In this document: in pieces, positions 41,644 through 52,357 of the stretch | Layout: the number at the start of each line of letters is the position of its first letter | How positions within the stretch are numbered: position 1 is the stretch's first letter | Assembly: GCF_016612865.1 (NCBI RefSeq) | Contig: NZ_JAENZZ010000002.1 | Coordinates: forward strand, 1,178,001 to 1,242,000 | DNA: 64,000 bases | Reading direction: 5' to 3' | From: Blastococcus sp. TML/M2B | Lineage (GTDB): Bacteria > Actinomycetota > Actinomycetes > Mycobacteriales > Geodermatophilaceae | Program-made: the position numbers and the translations under genes | The notes under the pieces: generated by a model | Told to the model about the DNA's origin: nothing | Databases searched by the model: none | Seen by the model: the letters and a program-made list of their open reading frames with translations, nothing else

Positions 41644-43671
41644 ATGAATGGCCGCGCTGACCTCCGCCTCGGCATCACCGATGTCGCCCCCGTCGTCTCC
41701 TGCGGGTCCTTCTCCGCCCGCGCGGTGGTGGGAGAACACCTCCCGATCACCGCGACCGTGTTCCGCGAGGGGCACGACGCCGTCGCCGCCAACGTCGTGT
41801 GGACCGGCCCCGACGGCACCCCGGGCCCGCTGACCCGCATGGCCCGCTTCGGCGAGGAGCCCGACCGCTGGCTGGCGACCGTCGTCCCCGACCGCGCGGG
41901 CGCCTGGACGTTCCGCGTCGAGGCCTGGAGCGACCCGCTGGCCACCTGGCGGCACGCCGTCGAGGTGAAGATCGAGGCCGGCCAGGGCGCCGACGAGCTG
42001 GCCAACGACCTCGAGGAAGGTGCCCGGCTGCTCGACCGCGTCGCCGCCGGGGCCGAGGGCGACTGGCGCGACCGGGTCACCGCCGCGGCCGCGGCGCTGC
42101 GCGACTCCTCGCAGGAGCTCACCGTCCGCGTCGCCCCGGCGCTGGCCTCGGGCCTGCAGCGCTACCTGCACGAGCACCCGGTCCGCGAGCTGGTCACCAC
42201 CACCGAGCCCTACGAGGTGTTCGTCGACCGGCCGCGCGCCCTCTACGGCTCCTGGTACGAGTTCTTCCCGCGCTCGGAGGGCCCCGTCGTCGGCGGCACC
42301 CCGACGCACGGCACCTTCACCACCGCCGCCGACCGGCTCCCGGCGGTCGCCGACATGGGCTTCGACGTCGTCTACCTGCCGCCGATCCACCCGATCGGCA
42401 CGGTGAACCGCAAGGGCCCGAACACCGCCCAGTTCCCCGGCGGCAACCCGCACGAGATCGCGCCGGACGACGTCGGCTCCCCGTGGGCGATCGGCAGCGC
42501 CGAGGGCGGCCACGACGCGGTGCACCCGCAGCTGGGCACGATGGAGGACTTCAGGGCCTTCGTCGCGCGCGCCGGCGAGCTCGGCATGGAGATCGCCCTC
42601 GACTTCGCGCTGCAGGCCGCGCCCGACCACCCGTGGGTGGCCGAGCACCCCGAGTGGTTCACCACCAAGCCCGACGGGACCATCGCCTACGCGGAGAACC
42701 CGCCGAAGAAGTACCAGGACATCTACCCGATCAACTTCGACAACGACCCCGACGGCATCTACGCCGAGTGCCGCCGGGTGATCCAGGTGTGGATCGACGC
42801 CGGCGTCAAGATCTTCCGCGTCGACAACCCGCACACCAAGCCGCTGAACTTCTGGCACTGGCTGATCTGGGACGTCAAGCAGAGCCACCCCGACGTGCTC
42901 TTCCTGGCCGAGGCGTTCACGCGGCCGCCGATGATGCACCAGCTGGCGCGGATCGGTTTCACCCAGTCCTACACGTACTTCACCTGGCGGACCGAGCGCG
43001 GCGAGCTCGAGGAGTACGGCCGCGAGCTCGCGTCCAACGCGCACTACATGCGGCCGAACTTCTTCGTGAACACCCCGGACATCCTCCACGAGTCGCTGCA
43101 GTTCGGCGGCCCGCCGATGTTCAAGATCCGGGCCGTGCTCGCGGCGATGATGAGCCCGACCTGGGGCGTCTACTCGGGGTTCGAGCTCTTCGAGCACGTG
43201 GCCGTCAAGCCCGGCAGCGAGGAGTACCTGGACAGCGAGAAGTACTCCCTGCGGCCGCGCGACTGGGCCGGTGCCGAGGCGGCCGGCCGCAGCCTGGCGC
43301 CCTACCTGAAGCGGCTCAACGAGGCCCGGCGCGCGCACCCGGCGCTGCAGCAGCTGCGCACGCTGCGCTTCCACCCGGTCGACAACCCGAATCTGCTGTG
43401 CTTCTCCAAGACCGACCCCGGCTCGGCCGACGCCGTGATCGTGGTGGTGAACCTGTCCAGCCGCGACACCCAGATCGGGACGACGGCGCTGGACATGTCC
43501 GCCCTCGGCCTGGACTGGCACGAGCGCTTCGCGGTCACCGACGAGCTCAGCGGCGCCCGGTACGACTGGGGCCAGTTCAACTACGTGGAGCTCGACCCCT
43601 TCCGGGAGCCCGCGCACGTCTTCGCGGTCACCTTCCCGCGCCCCGTGCAGTTCCCGCCCCCGGTCTCCTGA
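41644..43671 (+). CDS. glgE: Alpha-1,4-glucan:maltose-1-phosphate maltosyltransferase
   Basis: A 675-residue GH13_3 enzyme that extends alpha-1,4-glucan with maltosyl units from maltose-1-phosphate. The N-terminal domains (about 1-200) include [20 protein letters not shown]. In the barrel, the nucleophile Asp lies in [17 protein letters not shown] and the acid/base Glu in [25 protein letters not shown] and [14 protein letters not shown] are GlgE hallmarks. ATG 41644 is chosen; GTG 41635 is in frame. First gene of glgE-treS-mak-glgB. Confidence 0.97.
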   Translation: MNGRADLRLGITDVAPVVSCGSFSARAVVGEHLPITATVFREGHDAVAANVVWTGPDGTPGPLTRMARFGEEPDRWLATVVPDRAGAWTFRVEAWSDPLATWRHAVEVKIEAGQGADELANDLEEGARLLDRVAAGAEGDWRDRVTAAAAALRDSSQELTVRVAPALASGLQRYLHEHPVRELVTTTEPYEVFVDRPRALYGSWYEFFPRSEGPVVGGTPTHGTFTTAADRLPAVADMGFDVVYLPPIHPIGTVNRKGPNTAQFPGGNPHEIAPDDVGSPWAIGSAEGGHDAVHPQLGTMEDFRAFVARAGELGMEIALDFALQAAPDHPWVAEHPEWFTTKPDGTIAYAENPPKKYQDIYPINFDNDPDGIYAECRRVIQVWIDAGVKIFRVDNPHTKPLNFWHWLIWDVKQSHPDVLFLAEAFTRPPMMHQLARIGFTQSYTYFTWRTERGELEEYGRELASNAHYMRPNFFVNTPDILHESLQFGGPPMFKIRAVLAAMMSPTWGVYSGFELFEHVAVKPGSEEYLDSEKYSLRPRDWAGAEAAGRSLAPYLKRLNEARRAHPALQQLRTLRFHPVDNPNLLCFSKTDPGSADAVIVVVNLSSRDTQIGTTALDMSALGLDWHERFAVTDELSGARYDWGQFNYVELDPFREPAHVFAVTFPRPVQFPPPVS

Positions 43672-43720
43672 CCGGGGCCGTCCGACCGACCACCCGCGAC
43701 TTCCCGAGGGCTCACCAGCG

Positions 43721-45562
43721 ATGACCGTTCCCGTGCCCGAGTCCGCCCCCAAGCACTCCGCACTGCCCCCTCCCGGCACCGACCCCGAGTGGTACAAGCG
43801 CGCCGTCTTCTACGAGGTGCTGGTCCGCGGCTTCGCCGACAGCAACGCCGACGGCGTCGGCGACCTCCGCGGCATGATCGACAAGCTGGACTACCTCCAG
43901 TGGCTCGGCGTCGACTGCCTGTGGCTGCCGCCGTTCTTCGCCTCCCCGCTGCGCGACGGCGGGTACGACGTCGCCGACTACACCGCCGTCCTGCCCGAGT
44001 TCGGCGACATCGAGGACTTCAAGGAGTTCCTCGACGCCGCCCACTCGCGCGGCATGCGCGTGATCATCGACTTCGTCATGAACCACACCTCGGACCAGCA
44101 CCCCTGGTTCCAGGCCAGCCGGAACGACCCGGACGGCCCCTACGGCGACTTCTACGTCTGGGCCGACGACGACACCGGGTACGCCGACGCCCGGATCATC
44201 TTCGTCGACACCGAGAGCTCGAACTGGACGTTCGACCCGGTGCGCAAGCAGTACTTCTGGCACCGCTTCTTCTCCCACCAGCCGGACCTCAACTTCGAGA
44301 ACCCGAAGGTGCAGGAGGCGATCATCGACGCCCTGCGCTTCTGGCTCGACCTCGGCATCGACGGCTTCCGGCTCGACGCCGTGCCCTACCTGTTCGAGGA
44401 GGAGGGCACCAACTGCGAGAACCTGCCGCGCACCCACGAGTTCCTCAAGCAGGTGCGCAAGGTCGTCGACGCGAACTACCCCGACGTGGTGCTGCTCTGC
44501 GAGGCCAACCAGTGGCCGGCCGACGTCGTCGAGTACTTCGGCGAGAACGGCGACGAGTGCCAGATGGCCTTCCACTTCCCCGTCATGCCGCGCCTGTTCA
44601 TGGCGGTGCGGCGGGAGCAGCGCTTCCCGATCTCGGAGATCATGGCGCAGACGCCGGACATCCCCGACAACTGCCAGTGGGGCGTCTTCCTGCGGAACCA
44701 CGACGAGCTGACCCTCGAGATGGTCTCCGACGAGGAACGCGACTACATGTGGGACGAGTACGCCAAGGACCCCCGCATGAAGGCCAACATCGGCATCCGC
44801 CGGCGGCTGGCGCCGCTGCTGGACAACGACGCCAACACCCTCGAGCTGTTCAACGCCCTGCTGCTCTCGCTGCCGGGCTCGCCGGTCCTCTACTACGGGG
44901 ACGAGATCGGCATGGGCGACAACATCTGGCTCGGTGACCGCGACGGCGTCCGCACCCCGATGCAGTGGACGCCGGACCGCAACGGCGGGTTCTCCACCGC
45001 GGACCCGCAGCGGATGTACCTGCCGCTCAACGCCGACCCGGTCTACGGCTACCAGGTCACCAACGTCGAGTCCCAGCTGCGCAACACCAACTCGCTGCTG
45101 CAGTGGCTGCGCCGGATGCTCCAGGTCCGCGCCCAGCACCCGACCTTCGGCCTGGGCACGTTCGAGGAGATCGGCTCGCGCAACCCCACGGTGCTCTCCT
45201 TCGTCCGCCGGTTCGGCGACGACGTCGTGCTGTGCGTGAACAACCTGTCCCGGTTCCCGCAGCCGGTGGAGCTCGACCTGCGCGAGTTCGAGGGCTACAC
45301 CCCCGTCGAGCTCACCGGGCGGGTGGAGTTCCCGCAGATCGGCGTCCTCCCCTACATGCTCACGCTCGCCGGGCACGGCTTCTACTGGTTCGAGCTGTCC
45401 AAGCCGGCCGAGCCCGCTCCGGACGAGACCGAGGACTGGGAGACCACCGGCAGCAGCGCGATCGCCGACTCCCTGCTCGCCGCCGGGGTGGTCAGCGCCG
45501 CGGAGGAGACGCCCGGCGACAACCTCCCCGCTCCCGACGACGCCGCTGGAGGCACCCGATGA
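43721..45562 (+). CDS. treS: Trehalose synthase (maltose alpha-D-glucosyltransferase)
   Basis: A 613-residue GH13_16 enzyme interconverting trehalose and maltose, feeding maltose to the maltokinase encoded directly downstream. Key residues are the nucleophile Asp in [18 protein letters not shown], the Glu in [15 protein letters not shown] and [30 protein letters not shown] opens the barrel. The C-terminal tail (from about 565) is an acidic, Thr/Ser/Ala-rich extension. Its stop overlaps the mak start (ATGA), so both are co-translated. Confidence 0.97.
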   Translation: MTVPVPESAPKHSALPPPGTDPEWYKRAVFYEVLVRGFADSNADGVGDLRGMIDKLDYLQWLGVDCLWLPPFFASPLRDGGYDVADYTAVLPEFGDIEDFKEFLDAAHSRGMRVIIDFVMNHTSDQHPWFQASRNDPDGPYGDFYVWADDDTGYADARIIFVDTESSNWTFDPVRKQYFWHRFFSHQPDLNFENPKVQEAIIDALRFWLDLGIDGFRLDAVPYLFEEEGTNCENLPRTHEFLKQVRKVVDANYPDVVLLCEANQWPADVVEYFGENGDECQMAFHFPVMPRLFMAVRREQRFPISEIMAQTPDIPDNCQWGVFLRNHDELTLEMVSDEERDYMWDEYAKDPRMKANIGIRRRLAPLLDNDANTLELFNALLLSLPGSPVLYYGDEIGMGDNIWLGDRDGVRTPMQWTPDRNGGFSTADPQRMYLPLNADPVYGYQVTNVESQLRNTNSLLQWLRRMLQVRAQHPTFGLGTFEEIGSRNPTVLSFVRRFGDDVVLCVNNLSRFPQPVELDLREFEGYTPVELTGRVEFPQIGVLPYMLTLAGHGFYWFELSKPAEPAPDETEDWETTGSSAIADSLLAAGVVSAAEETPGDNLPAPDDAAGGTR

Positions 45563-46929
45563 GCGCCCTGGCCGACCTGCTCCGCGAGTGGATGCCCACC
45601 CAGCGCTGGTTCGGGAGCAAGGGCCGCGAGTGGGCCGGGATCACCGAGGACGGGTTCTTCCTCGACCGCAGCGAGCCGGTGCTCTCGGTGCACCGGGTGC
45701 GGGTGACCTACGCCGACGGCGGCGCGGACACCTACCTCGTGCCGATCTCCTGGCGCGACTCCGAGGTCGAGGAGCTGAGCACCGCCTACATCGGCGCGGT
45801 GAGCTCGGACGGCCGGGAGTCGCACGCCTACGACGCGATGCGCGACCGGGACGCCACCACCCCGTGGCTGATCCACCTGGTCAACGCCTCGACCGTCGGG
45901 CCGATGCACTTCCACCCCGCGGGCGTGGCCTACATCCCCGAGGGTCTGCCCGGCGACATCGTCTCCACCGAGCAGAGCAACACCTCGCTGGTCTACGGGT
46001 CGGAGGCGATCTTCAAGCTCTTCCGGCGGTTGGAGCCCGGGCTCAACCCGGACGTCGAGGTGCACGACGCGCTGCGCCGTGCCGAGAACCCGCACATCGC
46101 CCCGCTGCTCGGGCACATCCAGATCGACGACCCCGACCCGGCCGTCGAGCCGGCGACGGTCGCGATGCTGCAGACCTTCGTCCCCAACGCCAGCGACGGC
46201 TGGCGGCTGGCCACCGCGAGCGTGCGCGACCTCTACGCCGAGGGCGACCTGCACGCCGACGAGGTGGGCGGCGACTTCGCCGCCGACAGCGAGCGGCTGG
46301 GGGCGGCGACGGCGTCGGTCCACCGGGACATGGCCGCCGTGCTGCCCACGGCGCCGGCCGACCGCGACTGGTACGCCGCCGTGGCGCGGCAGATGGGCGA
46401 GCGGCTGGACGCCGCCGTCGAGATCGTCCCCCAGCTCGCCGAGCACGTGGACGGCCTGCGGCAGGTCTACGCCGCCGTCGCCGAGAGCACCGAGCCCGTC
46501 GTCCGCCAGCGGGTGCACGGCGACCTGCACCTCGGCCAGGTGCTGCGGACGGCGACCGGCTGGATCGTCCTGGACTTCGAGGGCGAGCCGGCCCGCCCGC
46601 TGGCCTCGCGCCGCGAGCTCGACAGCCCCCTGCGCGACGTCGCCGGGATGCTGCGCAGCTTCGACTACGCCGCGCGGCACATGCTGGTCGAGCAGCCCGA
46701 CGACGCCCAGCGCGCCTACCGCGCGCAGGAGTGGGCCGAGCGGAACCGGGCGGCGTTCTGCGCCGGCTACTCCGAGGCCAGCGGCCTCGACCCGTGCGGA
46801 GGGTCACCACTCCTTCGGGCGTTCGAGGCCGACAAGGCGGTTTACGAGTGCGTCTACGAGGCACGCAACCGACCGCACTGGCTGATGATCCCGCTCGACT
46901 CCCTGTCCCGGCTCACCGCCCGCGCGTGA
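45559..46929 (+). CDS. mak: Maltokinase
   Basis: A 456-residue ATP-dependent kinase (Pep2 family) making maltose-1-phosphate for GlgE. The N-terminal cap domain (about 1-130, [14 protein letters not shown]) is followed by a eukaryotic-like kinase fold. The catalytic loop is [15 protein letters not shown] and the metal-binding [20 protein letters not shown]. The start is coupled to treS by a 4-base overlap. Most actinobacteria encode TreS and Mak together or fused. Here they are separate proteins in one operon with glgE and glgB. Confidence 0.96.
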   Translation: MSALADLLREWMPTQRWFGSKGREWAGITEDGFFLDRSEPVLSVHRVRVTYADGGADTYLVPISWRDSEVEELSTAYIGAVSSDGRESHAYDAMRDRDATTPWLIHLVNASTVGPMHFHPAGVAYIPEGLPGDIVSTEQSNTSLVYGSEAIFKLFRRLEPGLNPDVEVHDALRRAENPHIAPLLGHIQIDDPDPAVEPATVAMLQTFVPNASDGWRLATASVRDLYAEGDLHADEVGGDFAADSERLGAATASVHRDMAAVLPTAPADRDWYAAVARQMGERLDAAVEIVPQLAEHVDGLRQVYAAVAESTEPVVRQRVHGDLHLGQVLRTATGWIVLDFEGEPARPLASRRELDSPLRDVAGMLRSFDYAARHMLVEQPDDAQRAYRAQEWAERNRAAFCAGYSEASGLDPCGGSPLLRAFEADKAVYECVYEARNRPHWLMIPLDSLSRLTARA

Positions 46930-47000
46930 CGCGGGCACGACGGACCCGAGGCCATCACATCTACGAGCACGGCACCGGAGGAACACGACGATGAGCAGCG

Positions 47001-49775
47001 ATGACCGGAAGGATCCCGGTGGCCGGCAAGGACGACCTGCAGCGTGCCGTCGAGGAGCGGGTCGCCGAGGTCGAGGCGGTCGCCGGCAGCGAGCCGGTGA
47101 TCAACGCCCCGGCGAAGAAGGCCCCCGCGAAGAAGGCTCCCGCCCGCAAGGCCGCCGCCAAGAAGGCGCCCGCGAAGAAGGCGACCCCGTCGAAGGCCAC
47201 CGCGGCCACGAAAACCCCGGCCCGCACGACCACCAAGCGTGCCCCAGCGAAGAAGGCCGCCGCCACCGGCAACGTCGCTCCCCCCGGGGAGACGACGACC
47301 GACGAGCGGCCGAGCACCGCCTCGACCGCGCCCGAGGGCGGCCCCACCACGGTGCCGCCGGTGGTCGCGCCGGCCCCCATCGCCGAGCCCGGCGACCCGG
47401 CCGGCAGCCCGGCCGGGCCGCCCGAGGCACCCGACCCGGACCCGGCGGAGCCGAGCACGCCGCAGGCGCCCGAGGACGCCGCGCCCACCGATGCGCACGG
47501 CGACTCACCCGCGGGCGGGCCCGCGGCTCCCGGCGAGCAGTCGGTGGGCGAGGTGTCCGAGGAGCACCTGCGGGCGATCGTCGAGGGCTGGTCGCACGAC
47601 CCGCACGGCGTGCTCGGCGCGCACGAGTCCGGTGCGGGCTGGGTCGTGCGCACGCTGCGCCCCGACGCGGTCTCGGTGGCCGTGCTCGACGAGGACGGCG
47701 GCCGCTACGACGCGCAGCGCCTGCACGACGGCGGCATCTTCGAGGCCGCGCTCCCCCAGCAGCCCGGCGACTACCGGATCGAGGTCGAGTACCCCGACGG
47801 CCAGGGCGGCACCTCGCGGCACACCGTCGACGACCCCTACCGCTGGCTGCCCACCCTGGGCCCCCTGGACGAGCACCTGATCCGCGAGGGCCGGCACGAG
47901 CGGCTGTGGGAGGTGCTGGGCGCGCACGTCCGGCGCTACGAGACCCCGCGCGGTGCGGTCGAGGGCGTCTCCTTCGCCGTCTGGGCGCCCGCCGCCCGCG
48001 GCGTCAAGGTGACCGGCGACTTCGACTACTGGGAGGCGCGGGCCTACCCGATGCGCTCCCTGGGCTCCTCGGGCGTGTGGGAGATCTTCGTGCCCGGCGT
48101 CCCGGTCGGCAGCCGCTACCGGTACCACGTGCTGGGCGCCGACGGCGTCTGGCGGGAGAAGTCCGACCCGCTGGCCTTCGCCACCGAGGTGCCGCCGCTG
48201 AACGCCTCGGTGGTCACCGAGAGCACCCACGAGTGGAACGACGACGCCTGGCTGGCCGAGCGCGCCTCCGCCGGCTGGCACGAGAAGCCGATGAGCGTCT
48301 ACGAGGTGCACGCCGGCTCCTGGCGGCAGGGCCTGTCCTACCGGGAGATGGCCGACGAGCTGGTCGAGTACGTCGTCGCGGCCGGCTTCACCCACCTGGA
48401 GTTCATGCCGCTGGCCGAGCACCCCTTCGGCGGCTCGTGGGGCTACCAGGTCACCTCCTACTACGCGCCCACCTCGCGGTTCGGCAGCCCGGACGACCTG
48501 CGCTACCTCATCGACCGCGCCCACCAGGCCGGCATCGGCGTCATCGTCGACTGGGTGCCGGCGCACTTCCCGAAGGACGAGTGGGCGCTGACCCGCTTCG
48601 ACGGCACCCCGCTGTACGAGCACGGCGACCCGCGCCGCGGCGAGCAGCTGGACTGGGGCACGCTGGTCTTCGACTTCGGCCGCTCCGAGGTCCGCAACTT
48701 CCTCGTCGCCAACGCGCTGTTCTGGTGCAAGGAGTTCCACGTCGACGGCATCCGCGTCGACGCCGTCGCCTCGATGCTCTACCTCGACTACTCGCGCTCC
48801 GAGTGGCTGCCGAACAAGTACGGCGGCCGCGAGAACCTCGAGGCGGTGGCCTTCCTCCAGGAGTTCAACGCCACCGTCTACCGCGAGGTCCCGGGGGTCG
48901 TGACGATCGCCGAGGAGTCGACCGCCTGGCCGGGCGTCACCCGCCCCACCCACCTGGGCGGCCTGGGCTTCGGCTTCAAGTGGAACATGGGCTGGATGCA
49001 CGACTCGCTGGCCTACGTGGAGCGCGAGCCGGTGCACCGCAGCTACCACCACGGGCAGCTCACGTTCTCGATGCACTACGCCTACTCCGAGAACTTCGTG
49101 CTGCCGATCAGCCACGACGAGGTCGTGTACGGCAAGGGCTCGATGCTGCGGAAGATGCCCGGCGACCGCTGGCAGCAGCTTGCCAACCTGCGCGCCTACT
49201 ACGCCTACATGTGGGCCCACCCCGGCAAGCAGCTGCTGTTCATGGGCTCGGAGTTCGCGCAGGACTCCGAGTGGGCCGAGAGCCGCTCGCTGGACTGGTG
49301 GCACCTGGATGACCCGGCGCACCGGGGGATCCTGCAGCTGGTCACCGACCTCAACGCGCGCTACCGCGAGCTGGACGCGCTGTGGGCGCACGACGTCGAC
49401 CCGTCGGGCTTCAGCTGGATCGACGCCAACGACGCGTCGGGCAACACCCTGTCGTTCCTGCGGTACGGCAAGGCCGTGCCCGCCGCGGACGGGCAGGAGG
49501 CGGGTACCACCGCTGAGGGCGACGACGACACCCGCTCCGCGCTGGCCTGCGTCGTCAACTTCGCCGGCTCCCCGCACCACGAGTACCGGATCGGCCTGCC
49601 CCGGCCGGGGTACTGGCGCGAGGTGCTCAACACCGACGGCGAGGGCTACGGCGGGTCCGGGGTCGGCAACTACGGCGGCGTCGAGGCCGTCGCGGAGCCG
49701 TGGCACGGGCAGCCGTACTCGGCCACGATCTCCGCTCCCCCGCTCGGGACCGTCTGGTTCCAGCACGAGGCCTGA
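47001..49775 (+). CDS. glgB: 1,4-alpha-glucan branching enzyme with a Lys/Ala/Pro-rich N-terminal tail
   Basis: A 924-residue GH13_9 enzyme that makes alpha-1,6 branches. The normal enzyme (about 730 residues) begins near residue 185 ([20 protein letters not shown]). The CBM48 and barrel carry FCVWAPAA-like [17 protein letters not shown], the nucleophile in [16 protein letters not shown], the Glu in [12 protein letters not shown] and [15 protein letters not shown]. Residues 1-185 are an added tail: KKAPAKK-type repeats (about 38-90), then a Pro/Ala/Asp-rich linker. The GGAGGA site at 46976-46981 fits ATG 46991, which is out of frame; one surplus C at 47015-47017 would explain this and give a start [15 protein letters not shown]. 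Confidence 0.93.
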   Translation: MTGRIPVAGKDDLQRAVEERVAEVEAVAGSEPVINAPAKKAPAKKAPARKAAAKKAPAKKATPSKATAATKTPARTTTKRAPAKKAAATGNVAPPGETTTDERPSTASTAPEGGPTTVPPVVAPAPIAEPGDPAGSPAGPPEAPDPDPAEPSTPQAPEDAAPTDAHGDSPAGGPAAPGEQSVGEVSEEHLRAIVEGWSHDPHGVLGAHESGAGWVVRTLRPDAVSVAVLDEDGGRYDAQRLHDGGIFEAALPQQPGDYRIEVEYPDGQGGTSRHTVDDPYRWLPTLGPLDEHLIREGRHERLWEVLGAHVRRYETPRGAVEGVSFAVWAPAARGVKVTGDFDYWEARAYPMRSLGSSGVWEIFVPGVPVGSRYRYHVLGADGVWREKSDPLAFATEVPPLNASVVTESTHEWNDDAWLAERASAGWHEKPMSVYEVHAGSWRQGLSYREMADELVEYVVAAGFTHLEFMPLAEHPFGGSWGYQVTSYYAPTSRFGSPDDLRYLIDRAHQAGIGVIVDWVPAHFPKDEWALTRFDGTPLYEHGDPRRGEQLDWGTLVFDFGRSEVRNFLVANALFWCKEFHVDGIRVDAVASMLYLDYSRSEWLPNKYGGRENLEAVAFLQEFNATVYREVPGVVTIAEESTAWPGVTRPTHLGGLGFGFKWNMGWMHDSLAYVEREPVHRSYHHGQLTFSMHYAYSENFVLPISHDEVVYGKGSMLRKMPGDRWQQLANLRAYYAYMWAHPGKQLLFMGSEFAQDSEWAESRSLDWWHLDDPAHRGILQLVTDLNARYRELDALWAHDVDPSGFSWIDANDASGNTLSFLRYGKAVPAADGQEAGTTAEGDDDTRSALACVVNFAGSPHHEYRIGLPRPGYWREVLNTDGEGYGGSGVGNYGGVEAVAEPWHGQPYSATISAPPLGTVWFQHEA

Positions 49776-49785
49776 CCGGTCCCCG

Positions 49786-51171
49786 GTGAGCGCGGCGCGC
49801 GGACGACGGCGGTGGGCACTGCTCGCCGCCGTCGTCTCGGGCCTGGTCGCCCTCACCGGGTGCTCGGTGGTCGTGGTGGGGCGGGGCAGCCCCGCCCGCC
49901 CGCCGGTCACCGACGTCGGCGCCGGTGACACGGACGTCGTGGGTGCGACCGGCGAGGAGGTCGACGTCCTGGCGCGCAATGCGCTGACCGACCTGGAGGT
50001 CTACTGGGGCGAGCAGTTCCCGGAGGTCTTCGGCACACCCTTCGAGCCGCTGCAGGGCGGCTACTTCAGCGTCGACCCGGAGAACGTCGACCCCTCCGAG
50101 TACCCGAACGGCATCGGCTGCGGGAGCGATCCGCGCGACGTCGAGAACAACGCCTTCTACTGCGTCGCCCCGGACGCCCCCAACTCCGACTCGATCAGCT
50201 ACGACCGCGCGTTCCTCGCCGAGCTGGGCTCGGAGTTCGGCCGGTTCATCCCCGCGCTGGTCATGGCGCACGAGTTCGGGCACGCGGTGCAGGCCCGGGT
50301 GGGCGCGCCGAGCACCTCCATCGCGGCCGAGACCGAGGCCGACTGCCTCGCCGGCACCTGGACCCGCTGGGTCGCCGACGGGGAGGCGCAGCACTCGGTG
50401 CTGCGCACCCCCGAGCTCGACGACCTGCTGCGCGGGTACCTCCTGCTGCGCGACCCGGTCGGCACCGGGCAGGGCGAGCAGCAGGCGCACGGCTCGTACT
50501 TCGACCGCGTCGCCGCCTTCCAGGAAGGCTTCGACAGCGGGGCCGAGGCCTGCCGGGACAACTTCGGGCGGGGGCGGGTGTTCACCCAGCAGCCGTTCCT
50601 CAGCGACGAGGACGTCGCCACCGGTGGCAACGCGTCCTACAGCCTGCTGCGCACCATCATCGACGCCACCCTCCCCGCGGTCTGGGAGCAGGTGGTGGGC
50701 AGGGACTTCGACCCGCCGGCGATCGAGGCCTTCGACGAGGACCCGCCGCGCTGCGCGCCCGACGCCGAGCTCGACCTCGTGTACTGCGCGGATGAGAACC
50801 TGGTCGGCTTCGACGAGACCGACCTCGCCGCGCCCGCGTACGAGGAGCTCGGCGACTTCGCCCTCGCCACCGCGGTGTCGCTGCCCTACGGGCTGGCGGT
50901 GCGCGACCAGCTGGGGCTCTCCACCGAGGGCGAGGACGCCGTCCGCTCGACGGTCTGCATGAGCGGCTTCTACACCGCGCAGGTCCGCGCCGGTGCCGGC
51001 GGGGAGTACTCCATCTCCCCCGGCGACGTCGACGAGAGCGTGCAGTTCCTGCTGGCCTTCGGCGGCGAGCCGGAGGTCGTCCCGGGGGCCGACCTCACCG
51101 GCTTCCAGCTGGTCGACCTGTTCCGCAGCGGCTTCTTCGAGGGCCTCGACGCCTGCGGGCTGGAAGGCTAG
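49786..51171 (+). CDS. Neutral zinc metallopeptidase lipoprotein
   Basis: A 461-residue predicted lipoprotein (signal peptide ending ALTGCS) of the putative neutral zinc metallopeptidase family (YpfJ-related). The zincin motif is VMAHEFGHAVQ and the third ligand probably lies in ETEADCLAGTW. Several cysteines in CGSDPRD, FYCVAPD and CADENL suggest disulphides outside the membrane. GTG 49786 is ten bases after the glgB stop, so it may be read from the glg operon. Substrate unknown. Its stop shares CTAG with the convergent thioredoxin gene. Confidence 0.85.
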   Translation: MSAARGRRRWALLAAVVSGLVALTGCSVVVVGRGSPARPPVTDVGAGDTDVVGATGEEVDVLARNALTDLEVYWGEQFPEVFGTPFEPLQGGYFSVDPENVDPSEYPNGIGCGSDPRDVENNAFYCVAPDAPNSDSISYDRAFLAELGSEFGRFIPALVMAHEFGHAVQARVGAPSTSIAAETEADCLAGTWTRWVADGEAQHSVLRTPELDDLLRGYLLLRDPVGTGQGEQQAHGSYFDRVAAFQEGFDSGAEACRDNFGRGRVFTQQPFLSDEDVATGGNASYSLLRTIIDATLPAVWEQVVGRDFDPPAIEAFDEDPPRCAPDAELDLVYCADENLVGFDETDLAAPAYEELGDFALATAVSLPYGLAVRDQLGLSTEGEDAVRSTVCMSGFYTAQVRAGAGGEYSISPGDVDESVQFLLAFGGEPEVVPGADLTGFQLVDLFRSGFFEGLDACGLEG

Positions 51172-52124
51172 AAGAGCGCGGTGGTGAGGGCCCGCCGGGC
51201 GGGTCCGACGCGGGGGTCCTGGTCGCCGACGACGGTGAACAGCTCGACCAGGTGCTTGCGGGCCTGGTCGCGCTCCTCCCCCGCGGTGCGGCGGACGACG
51301 GCCAGCAGCCGCTCGAAGGCGCCCTCGACGTCGCCGGTGCCGAGCAGGAAGTCCGCGGCCCGGGTCTGCGCGGCGATGTCGTCCGGAGCGGCGTCGGCCG
51401 CGGCCAGGGCGTCAGGCCCGGCCTCCTCCGCGCGGCGGAACAGCCGGACCTGCTGGAGCGCGATGCCGGCGTCCGGGTGGTTCGGCTCCTCGGCGAGGAT
51501 CGCCTCGTAGGCGGCCTCCGCGGCGGCGAGGTCACCGCGCTCGAGCGCGTCCTCGGCGGCGTCCAGGCGCGGGTCCTCGACCTCGGGCGCCTCCGCCCCG
51601 CCGCCCGGCACCGCCCCACCGGTCGTGGCGCGCACCAGCTCGGCGACGAACTCGCGGGCCTGCTCCTCGGGGATGGCGCCGTTGAACTCGGCGATCAGCT
51701 GCCCCTGCCAGACGGCCTTGACCGCCGGGATGCCCTGCACCCGCAGCCCCTGCGCGAGCGCCGGGTTCGCGTCGACGTCGACCTTGGCCAGCACCCACGA
51801 GCCGCCGCCCTCGGCGGCCAGCCGCTCGAGCACCGGGGAGAGCTGCTTGCACGGCCCGCACCACTCGGCCCACAGGTCCAGCACGACCGGCACCTGGAAG
51901 GAGCGGTCGAGCACCTCGGCCTGGAACGTGGCCTCGGTGACGTCGACGACGGCGCTACCGGGTGCCCCGGCCGGTGCCGCAGCACTCGGCGGCGGGGCGG
52001 ACGCGGCGCGGGCGGCGGCCTCCGACCGCGCCTTGACGGCGGCGAGGTCAACGGCCCCGGCCATGGTGGCGGCCATCGAGGCCTGCGCGCGCGGGTCGGG
52101 GCGTCCGGGGCGGGTCGGCTGCAT
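51168..52124 (-). CDS. Thioredoxin-TPR co-chaperone-like protein (YbbN/CnoX family)
   Basis: A 318-residue protein. An N-terminal Ala-rich stretch (1-60) precedes a thioredoxin domain with the active site AEWCGPCKQL, cis-Pro in GIPAVKAVWQG and VDVDANPALAQGLRV. The C-terminal part (about 185-318) has tetratricopeptide-like helices (EDALERGDLAAAEAAYEAIL). YbbN/CnoX proteins act as redox-regulated holdases and contact GroEL or DnaK. From memory a thioredoxin gene lies near glgB also in mycobacteria. Start ATG 52124; GTG starts farther in are possible. Confidence 0.88.
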   Translation of the reverse strand: MQPTRPGRPDPRAQASMAATMAGAVDLAAVKARSEAAARAASAPPPSAAAPAGAPGSAVVDVTEATFQAEVLDRSFQVPVVLDLWAEWCGPCKQLSPVLERLAAEGGGSWVLAKVDVDANPALAQGLRVQGIPAVKAVWQGQLIAEFNGAIPEEQAREFVAELVRATTGGAVPGGGAEAPEVEDPRLDAAEDALERGDLAAAEAAYEAILAEEPNHPDAGIALQQVRLFRRAEEAGPDALAAADAAPDDIAAQTRAADFLLGTGDVEGAFERLLAVVRRTAGEERDQARKHLVELFTVVGDQDPRVGPARRALTTALF

Positions 52125-52357
52125 GACCCCGATCCTCCCACCGCTCGCCCGGGCGTGTCGGCCGCGGGTCGCTCAGCGGTCGCGGTCGTGGGTGAAGCTC
52201 ACCACCTGCTGGAACGTCGGCCGGTCGAGCCGCTTCTCACCCGTGTGCGTACGCGCGTGGTCTCCACGTGCCCGGTGACCACGCCGGGGCGTATGCGGGC
52301 GACCAGGCCTGTGGACGGCCGCCGCAGCGGCCCCCCGGATCCCGGCAGAGTGCGCGG

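Noticed and set aside
46991-49312. Open frame of 773 codons with the best ribosome binding site in front of glgB
   Set aside because: The translation is Arg/Gly-rich without GlgB motifs; the true frame is offset by one base and carries all catalytic residues.
47505-49979. Minus-strand open frame of 824 codons over glgB
   Set aside because: Val/Gly/Asp/Arg-rich antisense shadow of a recognised enzyme.
52130-52290. Short minus-strand frame ending QQVVSFTHDRDR in the gap before the AbiEi-like gene
   Set aside because: Looks protein-like for about 20 codons but has no start codon or upstream continuation; possibly a remnant, too short to annotate.
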